Origin: Ypsolopha sequella
Lineage: Eukaryota; Arthropoda; Insecta; Lepidoptera; Ypsolophidae
Length of the DNA: 64,000 nucleotides
Assembly: GCA_934047225.1 (NCBI GenBank)
Contig: OW203990.1
Location: 23,291,045-23,355,044, forward strand
Reading direction: 5' to 3'
Numbering within the stretch: position 1 is the first letter of the stretch; each line of letters begins with the position of its first letter. This document shows positions 10,755 to 21,546 of this stretch, piece after piece. The notes beneath the pieces are model-generated. The model did no database searches. It worked only from the letters and a program-made list of their open reading frames with translations, and was not told where the DNA came from. The position numbers and the translations under genes are program-made.

Positions 10755-12693
10755 GGAGTTCGTTGTTCTAAAAAGATTCGCTGTTCCTTGATGAACAAAC
10801 ACGATATCGATTCCCCGAGGGGGTGTCAGAGGTGTTCTCAAGTGTGGTCTGTGAAATGCAAGTCAATCACGCGTGCTAGTCTCAAACGTAATGGGTGATG
10901 ATGGAATGGGTAGCCGTACTTGGGGTACAAATGGACCAACAACCTAAGGAGCAGGTAGTCACCAACGACCTTAAGTCGACTGGTGTCGGTACAAATACCG
11001 ACCGAAACTATATTGAAATAACGTTCATATCAGCGCGCACTGCATAACGACGTCGCAGGGTCTCCGGATAGCTCAAAATAGAGGAAAATAATACTTTTCA
11101 CATAGACGCGATGGACGAAAAAAATCTAAGCAATATTTTCCTTGTATTTTTGTGCAAGAACCATACAAATACCATTAGTGGTTTCAAAGAAATAACCAAT
11201 TTTACTTATATTTAGTCTAAAAACAGCTTGACTTTGACCAATATTTCCATACTATTCAAAAACGCAAGTTAATTTTCAGAAATCGATTTTTTTCCTTATA
11301 GTTTAAATAAAATTATACCTTTATTTTTTCATAATTTTTAAACATCTCATTTAAGAGAAATATCGTTATCAGTAATAGTCATTTTTGGATGACACTGGCG
11401 TACCTTCCGAAGCACACAGACCGAGCACAAGTGAATGCACCGCGGGGATTGAACCCACGACCTCTGGTGAGCGCTTGCTCTACGAATCGGCCACAGAGGC
11501 TTGATATAGTCGAAACATCGCATAGATTTAAACGAAATATAGTTGCTATAATTATATAATAAACATATACTTATGCCATTAATGTGATTCGTTACAGTGT
11601 CGTTCCAAAACGCACGACTTATGATCGCGTTTCTTAAGTTTAAAATTTTTCAAAATCAAGAAAAATCAATCATCATGAGTGGAACGAGACCGTCAGGAAC
11701 CACTTTAAACAATGCGTATATACAAAATATGACGTGTTTACCATTTCCCATAATAATAATTTCCAATTATAACCACGTGTTTTTTTACAAGTAGGAATGT
11801 TTTCTTTGATGCGACATTATTTCCGTCGTCGGACATCTATCGAACATAACTTGCTCTGTAGTTTTCACAGAATAAAAAAAAAGTGGAATTTTGAAATGAT
11901 GAATTAGCCTAACAAACTCTTAAGAGCCATTTCAGGTTTTCATGTTCAATAAAGCTGAAAAAAATTGCCAAAATCTCAAACATAGATTTGTTGACACATA
12001 ATGTACCAGGATATGTGTTATTCATCGCGATAATTGTAAAAATTCGTCAATTGAATGTGTACCCAGGATGTGATCATAATGCGATATATACCCCTTTTCC
12101 GTTAAAAACAGAGTTTTGAATAGACCGTTATTCTCGATTAAATTTTCCTGATTGGTGTCGCCAGTTTACTACGATTTTTTGTATTGAATTAGGCATAATT
12201 ACAATCAAAATTTAATGTCATCTATGCTCTTCTACCAATCGAATTTGGCAACCTTACTGAGAATCCTTTTATTTAATTAGACCCAAAACATAATTAGCTT
12301 CACTCCAAATTTCTATAAATTACGATGCACAAACGCGTACCATACACATTTTGTGAAATGGCTCTTAAGTTTCGTCTATTAATTATATTATGTTCATTTC
12401 GTACTTTGTTATGCATCAAATCGTCACAGTTAAATAATATCCGTATCAGACTAATTAATATAATACAACATTATATTGTGTATTCACAGCATCCCAATTT
12501 CGGGAGTCTGGACTAGGAATAGAACCAATTACATGTAAGTAATGTTTACATTTTGTTTGTAGAAAAATATTTCAATATTTTTATAAATTATTTTTGATAT
12601 GAATTAATATAAATAGTACACTGCATCTTCACCGCAATACGTTAAACGTCTTATAGTTATGATATTTCTTTAAAAACCGTTTATTCTTTACAG
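10755..12693. other. Long spacer C7-C8
   Basis: Mostly unrecognised AT-rich DNA. The one identifiable piece is the tRNA-derived repeat on the minus strand at 11436-11500. Open frames at 11597 and 12325 show no domain. Confidence 0.4.
11390..11500 (-). repeat. tRNA-derived SINE head
   Basis: Read on the minus strand from 11500, the sequence starts gcctctgtggccgattcg, continues with an anticodon-like loop and contains a good RNA polymerase III B box (gggttcaatcccc). It does not fold into a full tRNA and is followed by unrelated sequence, as in tRNA-derived SINEs. Confidence 0.6.
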
Positions 12694-12989
12694 GCCTAAA
12701 GTACTACAAAGACATCAAATCTCGCCAATATGCCGTCATAAACGGATATAAATTCGGTTTTCAAACGATAGAAGGTCAAAATTCTCGATGGCGCTGCACC
12801 AAGCACTCTCAAGGCTGCAGGGCTGCTGTAATCCTGAGAGGAGATGAAATCATTCATATGACTAAGGGACATAATCATGAACCTAAAGAAGAAGCAATCA
12901 AAAATTTATCATTTATTAAATCTGTAGATCAGGATTTTAATTTTAATCCGAGACCGGTCAAGGGCGCTGATGCAGAAATGGAAGGTTAG
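12694..12989 (+). CDS. mod(mdg4): FLYWCH 3' exon C8 with long tail and donor
   Basis: Acceptor ttctttacag ends at 12693, phase 1. It codes 97 residues to TAG. Domain: AVINGYKFG (13-21), W32-R-C34, C41-R-A, H59-N-H61. The tail of 36 residues includes KNLSFIKSVDQ, which is matched in C9 (KNLILIKSVNQ). At the very end GAAG|GTTAGT makes a donor at 12984/12985 in phase 1, so the TAG is read only if this donor is not used. The next phase-1 acceptor is the microexon at 13422. Absent from simple frame lists because it has no early ATG. Confidence 0.85.
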
Positions 12990-13421
12990 TGTTAATTTAC
13001 ACAGGATATTTTTTCAAATTAATTCATGATGTTTCATAATGTGTAGTCATAAAAGGAAGAAAGTGCAATTACAAGATGTAGGATATGTAGGTATGTCCTA
13101 ATCCTAATAAGGAATCTGGAAGAAATTTGTAACTCAATATAGAGGATGAATTAAGGAAGAGTGATCGAAAGATTTATATGGAGTTAGGACTTGAACAGGT
13201 TTTAGGATGTAATCCAATCTTTATGACATATTGAAGAAGAGCCAATTGAAAAGCACCCAGAATAGAAGACCTTGTATGACCTAATTGATGAATATCTAAA
13301 AAGCAAAAGAGGTGTGTCAGGATTGTAATGATGGATCTTTAGTCTCTACCTATCTTTTTCGAAAGACAGGCGTGATATTATGTACCAATAAAAATTAACG
13401 GTATTATTGTTTTCTTTTCAG

Positions 13422-13469
13422 ATTTGTTGCAATTTGTTGCAATTGAAGTTAAAATGGAACCAGTAAAAT
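13422..13469 (+). CDS. Candidate 48-nt microexon, phase 1 in and out
   Basis: The acceptor (tgttttcttttcag, a strong pyrimidine tract) ends at 13421 and the donor GTAAGC starts at 13470. Both junctions are phase 1, and the 48 bases code FVAIEVKMEPVK-type acidic/basic sequence. The last residues before the donor (EPVK) resemble those before the C7 donor (KPTK). If the donor is skipped the frame stays open to 13762 with low-quality, cysteine-containing sequence, so a terminal exon 13422-13762 is the alternative. The splice signals are real in sequence; their use is inferred. Confidence 0.5.
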
Positions 13470-14121
13470 GTAAGCATAAAATTAAATTTTGTTTTGCGTT
13501 TTTTATGGTTCCGTGTAAAAACGGAAACCCTTATAGCCAAGCTTCAGTATCTGCTGCTACATACGCAACAAAAAAAATACTGGTTATCTCGTCTACACAC
13601 AAGCGTATTCTTGAAGGATATTTATGTATTACATCTATGGTGACGAAACCTATTTATTGTGTACGTTGTAAAATTTACGGGGTAAAGACCCGCAGTGCGA
13701 GAGGGACGGACGGAATCGGGAAAAATTTACAAAAAGTCGGTTTTAAATTAATACAAAATTAACCAACTATGAAAATTTCCATAACCAGTAATTTAGGCAT
13801 TGTTAAAACCCATCTAAATCAATATTTATGAAGTCTGTATGCTTTCCCAATTTGTCAAAAAAATTGTAAATTTAGATCTCATTTCAATAATTATTTCTAT
13901 CGAGTGAAATTTCTCCAATCGCGTTTCTGATAGTCCAAAATCTAGAAAAAGGTCCCAAAATTGTTATACTAATTTATTTAACTTGAGACTTTTTTTGAAC
14001 AGCAGATAAATAACTTACTATAACTAATAACTTTATGTAAGGGGGTATGCCCCCTTAAATTGAAATATTGTTTTAGAGCTTTCTTATGAGATATTATATA
14101 GAATCAAATTTTTGTTCGCAG
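13470..14121. other. Intron-like spacer before C9
   Basis: Contains the read-through frame to 13762 and then AT-rich DNA with no coding signal. Nothing else recognised. Confidence 0.4.
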
Positions 14122-14402
14122 GCTTGTTCTTTTACCGAGACGATAAATCCCGCCAATCAGTAGTAGTTAACGGCTACAGATACGGTCCGGTGCTCGGATA
14201 CAGAAGTCCAAATACGCGCTGGCGATGTAATAAGCATACAAAGGGCTGTAAAAGTGCCTTCGTTGTGTATAATGATCAAATACAGAAAATCAAATACGAG
14301 CATAATCATCAACCTGACGAAAACCTGACCAAGAATTTAATTTTAATTAAATCTGTGAACCAAATACCGGAATTAAACAAAGATGAACCGGACGTGAGCT
14401 AA
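14122..14402 (+). CDS. mod(mdg4): FLYWCH 3' terminal exon C9
   Basis: Acceptor tttttgttcgcag ends at 14121, phase 1. It codes 92 residues to TAA. Domain: VVVNGYRYG strand, RWRC, C-K-S, YEHNH. It is the closest relative of C8, sharing the tail block KNL-x-x-IKSV. After the TAA the same frame stays open for 27 more codons, polar and rich in Ser, Pro and Asp, to a TGA at 14484-14486. The TAA may therefore be a recent truncating change, or the longer form may be made by read-through. Confidence 0.86.
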
Positions 14403-14486
14403 GTAAAAGATTCAGATATAAACGCAGATGTCAGCTCCTCACCGACGCCAATGACAGTTGAGCTTCCATCTTCCGTGGATGACTGA
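14403..14486 (+). other. Open frame continuing past the C9 stop
   Basis: In the C9 frame, codons after the TAA read VKDSDINADVSSSPTPM and on to ELPSSVDD before TGA. The bias to D, S, P and T fits a disordered C-terminal tail better than random intron. Confidence 0.45.
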
Positions 14487-14895
14487 TGAAAAGCAGAAAC
14501 GTTAATGATTATTTGTTTATTTCTTCTTATTTTCCAGATATTGATAAATATTTATTAATCTTTTTTTGTTTTTTTTTTTACTAGTAAATAGAAGTTGATA
14601 TAATTGTAAGTGTACATTTTTATAATCGCGACATCGCTCACAATATATTTATTTAACTTACTAGGAAACGTATTCTCTAGAATTTTGTACGAGTTGGGAT
14701 TTCTTTTGTATTCCTAGTTATTTACTTACAGTACTTTTAGAACTTATAGAACATTTGATTTGCATCCTTTGGTCTCATTAACTTTTTCACTGATTGAACC
14801 CCTTTGTTTGTTACTTTGTATTGAAGATTTCAAGCTGACCTTAAGATTTTGGCAGTCGTATGGAACAACGACTTCAGCTTTTGTTATAATTTCAG
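14487..14895. other. Spacer C9-C10, nothing recognised
   Basis: AT-rich. The open frame that starts at 14760 upstream of the C10 acceptor is hydrophobic and intronic in character. Confidence 0.4.
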
Positions 14896-15086
14896 AGGCA
14901 ATTTTCGTAGTGTCACAGTTGGGTAACCCAGTTCTCCAGATTGGTAACTATAGGTTTAAACGAGCTCGCTCCAAAGGCTCCAGGGTCCGATGGGAGTGCA
15001 ATAAGTACAACCGAGGGTGCAGAGCCTCTGTCACCACAGTGGACAGGGTCATTGTTAAAACTCTAAACTCACACAATCATGTGTGA
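14896..15086 (+). CDS. mod(mdg4): FLYWCH 3' terminal exon C10
   Basis: Acceptor ttataatttcag ends at 14895, phase 1 (with an upstream G the junction codon is GAG, Glu). It codes 62 residues, ending HNHV then TGA. Domain: GNPVLQIGNYRFKR, RWEC, GCRAS, TTVD, SHNH. It belongs to the largest subgroup (C10-C14, C22, C26, C27), marked by an (E)-x-IF start and the GNPVL-x-IG-x-YR block. The finger is complete. Confidence 0.87.
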
Positions 15087-15237
15087 CATGGTTTTATTCG
15101 ACGAAATGTGGAATGATCTCAGTTATTTTATCGCATGTAACAAGACAAAGAAAACTAGATATATGCCCGTTTTCACTAAACTTAGGTGACGCCTAAATAG
15201 CTTGCCTAAATATTTAATAGTTCTTAATACAATAAAA

Positions 15238-15875
15238 ACCGGCCAACTGCGAGTCGGGCCTCGCTCTTTTAGGGTTCTGTACAAATGACCAATTATTTCA
15301 AACTATATATTTATTTAATTTCAGGTATGCTCTAATTCTGTCCGGCATAAAAACTGCAAAATTAAGTTGGTTGAGTATTTGCGAATAACTACATTATAAA
15401 TCGGCGTTTTTACTATTTTTTGTTTAAAAACAGCATATGGTACATTATGTACAGGAATTTCAAATTCCCAACTACTTTGGCCTTTGAGATGGACTCCGTA
15501 ACAAAAATGGTCTAAAATGGCAACTTTGATAGCTCCCCATGTCTTTTCTTTTTAAGATTAAAAAAAAAAACGATATTTATACTCTACTTAATGAGCTCGA
15601 GATAATGACACCCCATACGCTAGGGTAATATTTTTTTTTTGTTTTGCTCCATTTTCATGAATGAGGCAGGGGGCCTCAATCAAAATTTAATTACATTTTA
15701 AATTCAGAATTTGGTTTCGGATCAACATTTTACACAACATGTAAAAAATTTAGGTTTCTATCTCATTCCGTCTATGAGCTAGAGACCCGTGACATACGGA
15801 CAGACAGAAAGACGGACAGCGGAGTTACATTAATAGGGCTCCGATTTCCCCTTTGGGTACGGAACCCTAAAAATG
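15238..15875 (+). repeat. Dispersed repeat, gagtcgg to ggaaccctaaaa family
   Basis: It begins with ggccaactgcgagtcggg and ends with gacagcggagt then ggtacggaaccctaaaa. A second full copy in the same direction is at 62138-62891, and reversed partial copies are near 40430-40760, 56336-56412 and 56920-57000. The ends are typical of a very common lepidopteran repeat. No coding frame. Confidence 0.7.
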
Positions 15876-16072
15876 AGAGTTCTTAAATATTTAGGCATCC
15901 AATTAATGCGTTACCTTTGGTAAGCGAAACTGGTCAGTAGACTATTAAAATAAAACATATGAATTTTAATTGAGCAAAGCTGAATTTGATGCCCTGCTGT
16001 GAGTACGAAAAATAAACATTGTGATAATTGAAACAAACCTACGAAGAAACGCTGAAGATGCATTTATTAATT

Positions 16073-16205
16073 TATAAATATTTGGCACTACCCTTGTAAT
16101 CTCCACATCACCAAAGGTTAACTGGTAGAGAATGCTAATTAGCATTAAATTCGCCTTTGTGCATTGTAAACTTATTTTGTGCAATAAAGAATTTACATAC
16201 ATACA
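16073..16205 (+). repeat. LINE 3' end
   Basis: The block ccaaaggttaactggtag, followed by a gctaattagcat hairpin and gcaataaagaat, matches 27622-27708 after a LINE coding remnant. It is the 3' untranslated end of the same LINE family. Confidence 0.6.
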
Positions 16206-16262
16206 TAAAGAGATAATAAAAAATATAAATAAAAATCTACTCAGTATTCATTTTATTATATA

Positions 16263-16752
16263 CTAGCGACCCGCCCCGGCTTCGCACGGGTGCTATGCTG
16301 ATACTAAATATACTACAGTATTTAAGGTACCTAATTGGATAAGGATTAATACTGTATTGCTTAAAATCGCTTCGTAAATAAGCCATTATTTCTCGTAAAA
16401 AGTAAAGGATAAAAAATGGTTATTGTGGGTTATCCTTAAGAGATTTTTTGTAGACCTTTTTAGGGTGTACAATACTGTAGTACATTATTTTGATCTATCT
16501 CGTAGGGTTCAGCCAGCGTTTGCAATGTAAGCGCAAAAAAATGTGTTTATTTACGACATCACATTAGAAACCTCTAAAATTACCAGTGTTTCTCTACTAA
16601 ATTAAGCATGTATTATACATATAAACCTTCCTCTTGATTCACTCTATCTATTAAAAAAATCGCATCAAAATCCGTTGCGTAGTTTTAAAGATCTAAGCAT
16701 ACATAGGGACAGACAGATAGCGGGAAGCGACTTTGTTTTATACTATGTAGTG
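16263..16752 (+). repeat. Dispersed repeat starting tagcgacccgccccgg
   Basis: The start (gacccgccccggcttcgc) and the end (gggaagcgactttgtttt) are those of a dispersed element found in many insects. No open frame of note. Confidence 0.55.
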
Positions 16753-16826
16753 ATAGTGATAGTGATTGTTCTACCTAAATATACAAATATCGGCACACAA
16801 ATACGATTTCAAAGTTTTTTTTGCAG

Positions 16827-17017
16827 AGCTTTGTTTCACCAAATCAAGAAATGGTAACCCAGTGTTGCTGATAAACCACTACAGGTATCAGAAACATCGA
16901 AGAAGCGGGGTGAAGACTCAATGGGCTTGTATAAAGTATAAAAAAGGTTGTAGAGCTAGAGCCAGTACAATTGATAACATTTTAATACATCGTTATAACG
17001 AGCACAATCATTTATAA
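16827..17017 (+). CDS. mod(mdg4): FLYWCH 3' terminal exon C11
   Basis: Acceptor gttttttttgcag ends at 16826, phase 1, with a strong T tract. It codes 62 residues, ending NEHNHL then TAA. Domain: SRNGNPVLLINHYRYQ, QWAC, GCRARA, STIDN, HNH. It is closely related to C12-C14 (SR-x-GNPVL and STIDN blocks). AATAAA at 17020-17025, immediately after the stop. Confidence 0.87.
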
Positions 17018-17204
17018 ATAATAAAAGTAGACCAAAACTGGGTTAAAATTTAGTTTTATTTTCAATTATTTGTATTTATTTTAAAATACTTTGCTTGAGT
17101 TTTAAAATTTTTTGTAATTCTCATTAAAATGTATTCTAACCGCGGATAATTTTAACATTATTCTTAATACAAGTGGTTCGATTTATGAGGTTCCATGTTT
17201 GCAG

Positions 17205-17434
17205 AGAAAAAAATGGAAGAAATATCCAAGAAATACAGAAAATATGACGCACATGCACTCAGGAAAGCTTATGACATGGTACAGATAGAAAAAAAAAGTA
17301 TTTACTGTGCTGCCAAGCTTAATGGTATACCCTGGAGTACGCTCAAACGTTACGTTGAACTTGAAAGTCCTGAGATCTCCAAAATGGGACGACCATTTGC
17401 TTTACCAAAAGAAGAAAGAACTTTGTCTTTTTAA
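17205..17434 (+). CDS. HTH_psq exon candidate H1, head of a pogo/Tigger-type remnant
   Basis: An acceptor (ttccatgtttgcag) ends at 17204, and the frame that follows is phase 1 as in the FLYWCH cassettes, giving 75 residues to TAA. Residues from about 14 to 52 form a pipsqueak-type helix-turn-helix: YDAHALRKAYDMVQ, then SIYCAAKLNGIP and STLKRYVE. GRPFALPKEE follows, the linker normally found before the transposase core. Transposase blocks continue downstream in shifted frames (see next entry). It may be only the N-terminus of a dead transposase, or an alternative exon taken from it. The ATG at 17214 could be the transposase's own start. The splice phase agreement alone has a one-in-three chance. 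Confidence 0.6.
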
Positions 17435-18760
17435 TTAGGTATAAAATTGAAATACAAGAACTTGGTTTCGGTTTGACGATACTGCATGTGAGAAAAAATG
17501 CTTATGAACTAGCAAAGGCAATCGACCGATCGATTTGTTAGCATCTCCTAAAGAAATCGCAAGAGTTGGAGCAACTTTAAGACAAGGTATGGCTTGTGTC
17601 TTGGAGTACCCGAAAACTTATCTGCACGCAGCGCTTCTACGGCCAATGCCGAAATTATTAAAGATTTTTACACAAAACTTGAAGATCTCGTGATAAACCT
17701 AGGCATAAAAGATAATCCGGATTGAATCTGGAATTGCGATGAAACGGGAATGTCTTATGTTGTGAAACCATCCAGGCAAGAAATACGTTTACCAAAGAAC
17801 AAACATATGTTGAACGTTGACAAACGTAAACACTTTTAGCATGCGTGTGTGCTAATGGGACATAGTTGCCACCAATGATAACCTTCCAAGGCGTGAGATG
17901 GAACGATAACCCTAAAACAGATGCTCTACCGAATTCGTTGATCAAACTGTCCCCAAGGGTTGGATTCATTAAGAACTCTTTTAAGAATTGCGTAATTTTT
18001 TTCAGCGCGTTCAGTGATTCTTGTCATGAATTCTTACTCAGCACATATTGGGCCAAAAGTTATTGAACTAGCAAATTCGAATCAAATTTATTTGATAACT
18101 TTCCCAGCCTACTGCACGCACATCTTGCAACCCTTGGACCTGTGTACTTTTATATCCCTGAAAAAGTAATTGGCGCAAAAGCGTGGCCAATTAGATGACT
18201 GATATTCAATCTGATGCCCCTAATCGATCAAACTTCCTTGCCATTTTGTATGCAGCATTTATTAAAGACGTCCAAGCAAGCAACATTATAAATGCCTTTA
18301 AAAATTCAGGAACCTGTTCCATAATCCCAAATGCCATCTCATAAGAGGCATTAAGATCTTCGGCCCTTACAGACAGGCCAATGACAAATGATCCATATGA
18401 CCATCATCTTTTAACAATTCTGTGACACATTTAGCTGATTCTGCTGTTACTATTAGGAATAAGACTCCAGTGCGGACAATCCTAAACACACCTCAACCCT
18501 CAAAGAAAAGAAAGAAAAGAAAGCACCAAGACAAAGAGAGCTTCTGGCACAGAATAAAATACTACGTACTTCTGGCGCAAAATGTCTGACTCCATTAGAA
18601 AATACAAGTTTACAGAAAACTCCAGATCATTAAGAGAAAAAAAAAACATAAAAAATACAGGATGGAAGGAAAAAGCGACGAAAACGGGGCATGTGGGGCA
18701 TATAATATGTGAAAAGCTCAATTCCGAAGATGTCAAGAAGAACGCAAAACAAAAGGATAT
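17435..18760 (+). pseudogene. Decayed pogo/Tigger-type (DDE_1) transposase
   Basis: Pieces in changing frames: an ELGFGLTILHVRKNAYELA-like block near 17455-17520; NAEIIKDFYTKLE near 17650; WNCDETGM near 17731 with the catalytic Asp; a PPMITFQG block near 17870; and YCTHILQPLDL near 18110-18140, the typical end of the catalytic domain. Frameshifts and stops (for example at 17432 and 17723) break it. A lysine-rich tail follows to about 18680. A second copy of only the tail lies at 19635-19830. The element is dead and non-coding here. Confidence 0.8.
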
Positions 18761-18764
18761 AATG

Positions 18765-19396
18765 TTCTTACTGTCTCGTTGCCTACCATGAAAACTGCTT
18801 GGATATCAATGATATGGACATTGCAGAACAACCGTACTTCAGATGTAATTAATTGTTAAGTTGGGGTAAGATTATCACCAACTTAACTACCCTGTATCAC
18901 CAAAATACCTACCGTGTCATGAAATTACTTGCTGTGTAATGTTTTAGACAACGACATATAAAGCTATTTATTTGAAATATCAACACCCATAAAACTATGA
19001 ACTTATTTTGTCTAATTATACAAAAATATCACCAACATACTCCTTTTACCCTGTAAATGACTGCTAACCAAACCATTATTTCACTCTTGTATATACATAC
19101 CTACAGAATGTAATGAGTCATATGAGTTATGAGGCATAACATTCTGTAGGTATGTAGATACATAAAGGTCTGTCGAACGTTAATTGTCTAAACATAGAGA
19201 ATTATAAAACTTTATGGATTCGATACCTTGTCGCAATTGCAGTGAACTCCACAAAGTTTGTAAAACGGTTTTTTCAATAATATGTGTTCCGAAACCCATT
19301 GCTTTTCATCATAAAATAATCATTATTTTCCAAGTGTTTCTCGTGTGGAAATAAACTGTAAATCGTAGATATATTTAAAATATGTTAATTTTTCAG
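18765..19396. repeat. Upstream part of the C12 duplication unit
   Basis: This segment recurs at 20553-21153 before C13 (blocks ccatgaaaactgcttgg at 18785 and 20574, taacattctgtaggtatgt at 19137 and 20880). A small palindrome around cattctgtaggtatg is added in this copy near 19095-19157. Confidence 0.75.
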
Positions 19397-19593
19397 AGGC
19401 AATTTTTACCCAATCCAGAAGCGGCAATCCGGTGTTGCTGATAGGTGACTACAGATACAGCAAACATAAAAACAGTGGTGCCAAGACACACTGGGCTTGT
19501 GTGAAACAGGCTCGTAAGCGTAACAGATGTAAAGCTAGAGTCAGCACGATTGATAACTTGATATTAACACATCACAATAACCACAATCATTAA
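19397..19593 (+). CDS. mod(mdg4): FLYWCH 3' terminal exon C12
   Basis: Acceptor gttaatttttcag ends at 19396, phase 1. It codes 64 residues, ending NNHNH then TAA. Domain: TQSRSGNPVLLIGDYRYSK, HWAC, RCKARV, STIDN, HNH. It lacks an ATG. Compared with C13 it has two extra residues (KR) in the loop between the two cysteines. AATAAA at 19614-19619. It arose with C13 by duplication of about 800 bases. Confidence 0.86.
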
Positions 19594-19634
19594 TATAAAA
19601 AAAATTAGCCTGCAATAAAAAATAATTCAGATGT

Positions 19635-19830
19635 CTTATTACAAACTCTGTCACACATTCAGCTGATTCTGCTGTTGCTATCTGAAATAAAACTCCAGCT
19701 CAGACAGTCCTAAAGACACATCAACCTTCAGAAAAAAAGCACCAAAGACAAAGAAAATACAACTTTACCTGAAAAATCAACACCATTAGGAGAAGAAAAA
19801 CATGAAAAATACAGCATGGAAATACAGGTT
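19635..19830 (+). repeat. Second fragment of the Tigger-type 3' tail
   Basis: It matches about 18415-18660 (gacacatt/cagctgattctgctgtt block and the lysine-rich part) with many changes. It lies just after C12. Confidence 0.65.
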
Positions 19831-20552
19831 GTGTGTTTAATGGTATCACACGAGTGTTTAATACCTAATTATGTACAGTTTCATACACTACCTTATCTAC
19901 TCCCATACATTGGTATTGATCCTACTAAATATAAGATCAAAGTTTTAATAGTATACCTTTCTTGACTTTGCTGGCATTATGAGTAATTTCCGTCGCTGCA
20001 TCTAAAATATCGGGCGGAGTCAAATTTTCTTCATATTCACTGATATCAGACATTTTAAGCAAGAATAAAAAAAATAATCACGAAAATCAGTGCAACAAAA
20101 CGTAATACGGATGAATGGCTCTAAAACCTACAACATCACCGCGCATGCGTTAAAGGGGGCGCTGCCATAGACAAGTGAAAATTGGAATTTTTTTTTTTGT
20201 GATGCTATAAAAATGGCGCGCCCGCTTATGCGTTCCATTAGAAAAAAATAACTGATGAAAACTCCTTGGTGATAATAACTTCTTGGATTTGCTCTGTATC
20301 GTTTAAGAAAAAAAATTGTTTTATACCATTATTTTTTTAGAGAAAATTGTTGTAATATGATTCAATTTTTAAATTTTGGTACCTATTCTGTTCATAAAGT
20401 ATGTCAATATAAACTCGTTTTAAAGTTTATAATTCGAATTTTACGATATGAAAGTAGATGAAATGTTTGTATCTGCTTCTTCTCACTTCGTTCGTTTCGT
20501 AAACAAGCATTCGTGTTCTAATGTCCCAAATTATGTTACTGTTGCACAAAGT
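19831..20552. other. Spacer, nothing recognised
   Basis: AT-rich with one G/C block near 20150-20240. No domain or repeat end identified. Confidence 0.35.
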
Positions 20553-21153
20553 ACTATTACTCTCTCGTTCACTACCATGAAAACTGCTTGGATATCAATG
20601 ATATGGACATTGCGCAGAATAACTGTATTCTAGCTGCGACAATTGTAATTAGATGTAAGTAAGCCTATAACTAACTTAACTACCCTGTACCACCAAAATA
20701 CCTTACCAACCATGTCATCAAATTAACTGCGATGTAATGTTTTAAACAACTTTATCATTCATATGAAATGTCAACACACATAAAACAATGTAATTATTTT
20801 GTTTATTTATATTATAAAAATATCACCAACATACCTCTTTACCCTATAGATGACTGCAAACAAAACGATTAATTTACTTATAACATTCTGTAGGTATGTG
20901 GATACATAAAGGTCTGTTGAACGTAAATTTTCTAAACATTGGTAATTACATATACAAATTTAAGGCTACGATACCTTGTCCCAATCGCAGTCGCTATAAA
21001 CGCCACAAACTTTGTAAAATTATTATTTCAATAATGTCTGTGCTAAACACATTGCATTTCATCATAAGACTATCTTTATTTTCCAAGTGTTTTTTGAATA
21101 AAGAAATAAACTGTAAATAGTATCTAGATATTTAAAAGATGTAAATTTTTCAG
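20553..21153. repeat. Upstream part of the C13 duplication unit
   Basis: Copy of 18765-19396 as described there. The order of blocks is kept up to the splice acceptor. Confidence 0.75.
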
Positions 21154-21347
21154 AGGCATTTTTCACCCAATCAAGAAGCGGCAATTTGGTGTTGCTAATA
21201 GGCGGCTACAGATACAGCAAACATAAAAACAACGGACCCAAGACTCACTGGGCTTGTGTGAAGCAGGCTCGTAATAGATGTAAAGCTAGAGTCAGCACGA
21301 TCGATAACTTGATATTAAAACACCACAACAAGCATAATCATTTGTAA
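21154..21347 (+). CDS. mod(mdg4): FLYWCH 3' terminal exon C13
   Basis: Acceptor taaatttttcag ends at 21153, phase 1. It codes 63 residues, ending KHNHL then TAA. Domain: TQSRSGNLVLLIGGYRYSK (Leu for the usual Pro after GN), HWAC, RCKARV, STIDN, HNH. Duplicate of C12 with about a dozen residue differences, all outside the metal ligands. AATAAA at 21352-21357. Confidence 0.86.
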
Positions 21348-21546
21348 TTTCAATAAATTGTAAAATATTTTAATTCACATTTGTAATTACATATTTCACA
21401 CATTTTACAACATTCAAATTCAAATTATTTATTCATATAAGAAAGAAATACATTTTGCAATTTTATAGTAGTTGGTAGCAGTAAGTAGGATTCCCTGGAT
21501 GGTGGGGACTAGCTTCCTTCAGCAGCATTTTACTAGATTATTTGAA

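Noticed and set aside
13422..13762. Separate protein of 112 codons
   Set aside because: Composition after 13469 is intron-like and there is no domain; a microexon or short terminal exon is more plausible.
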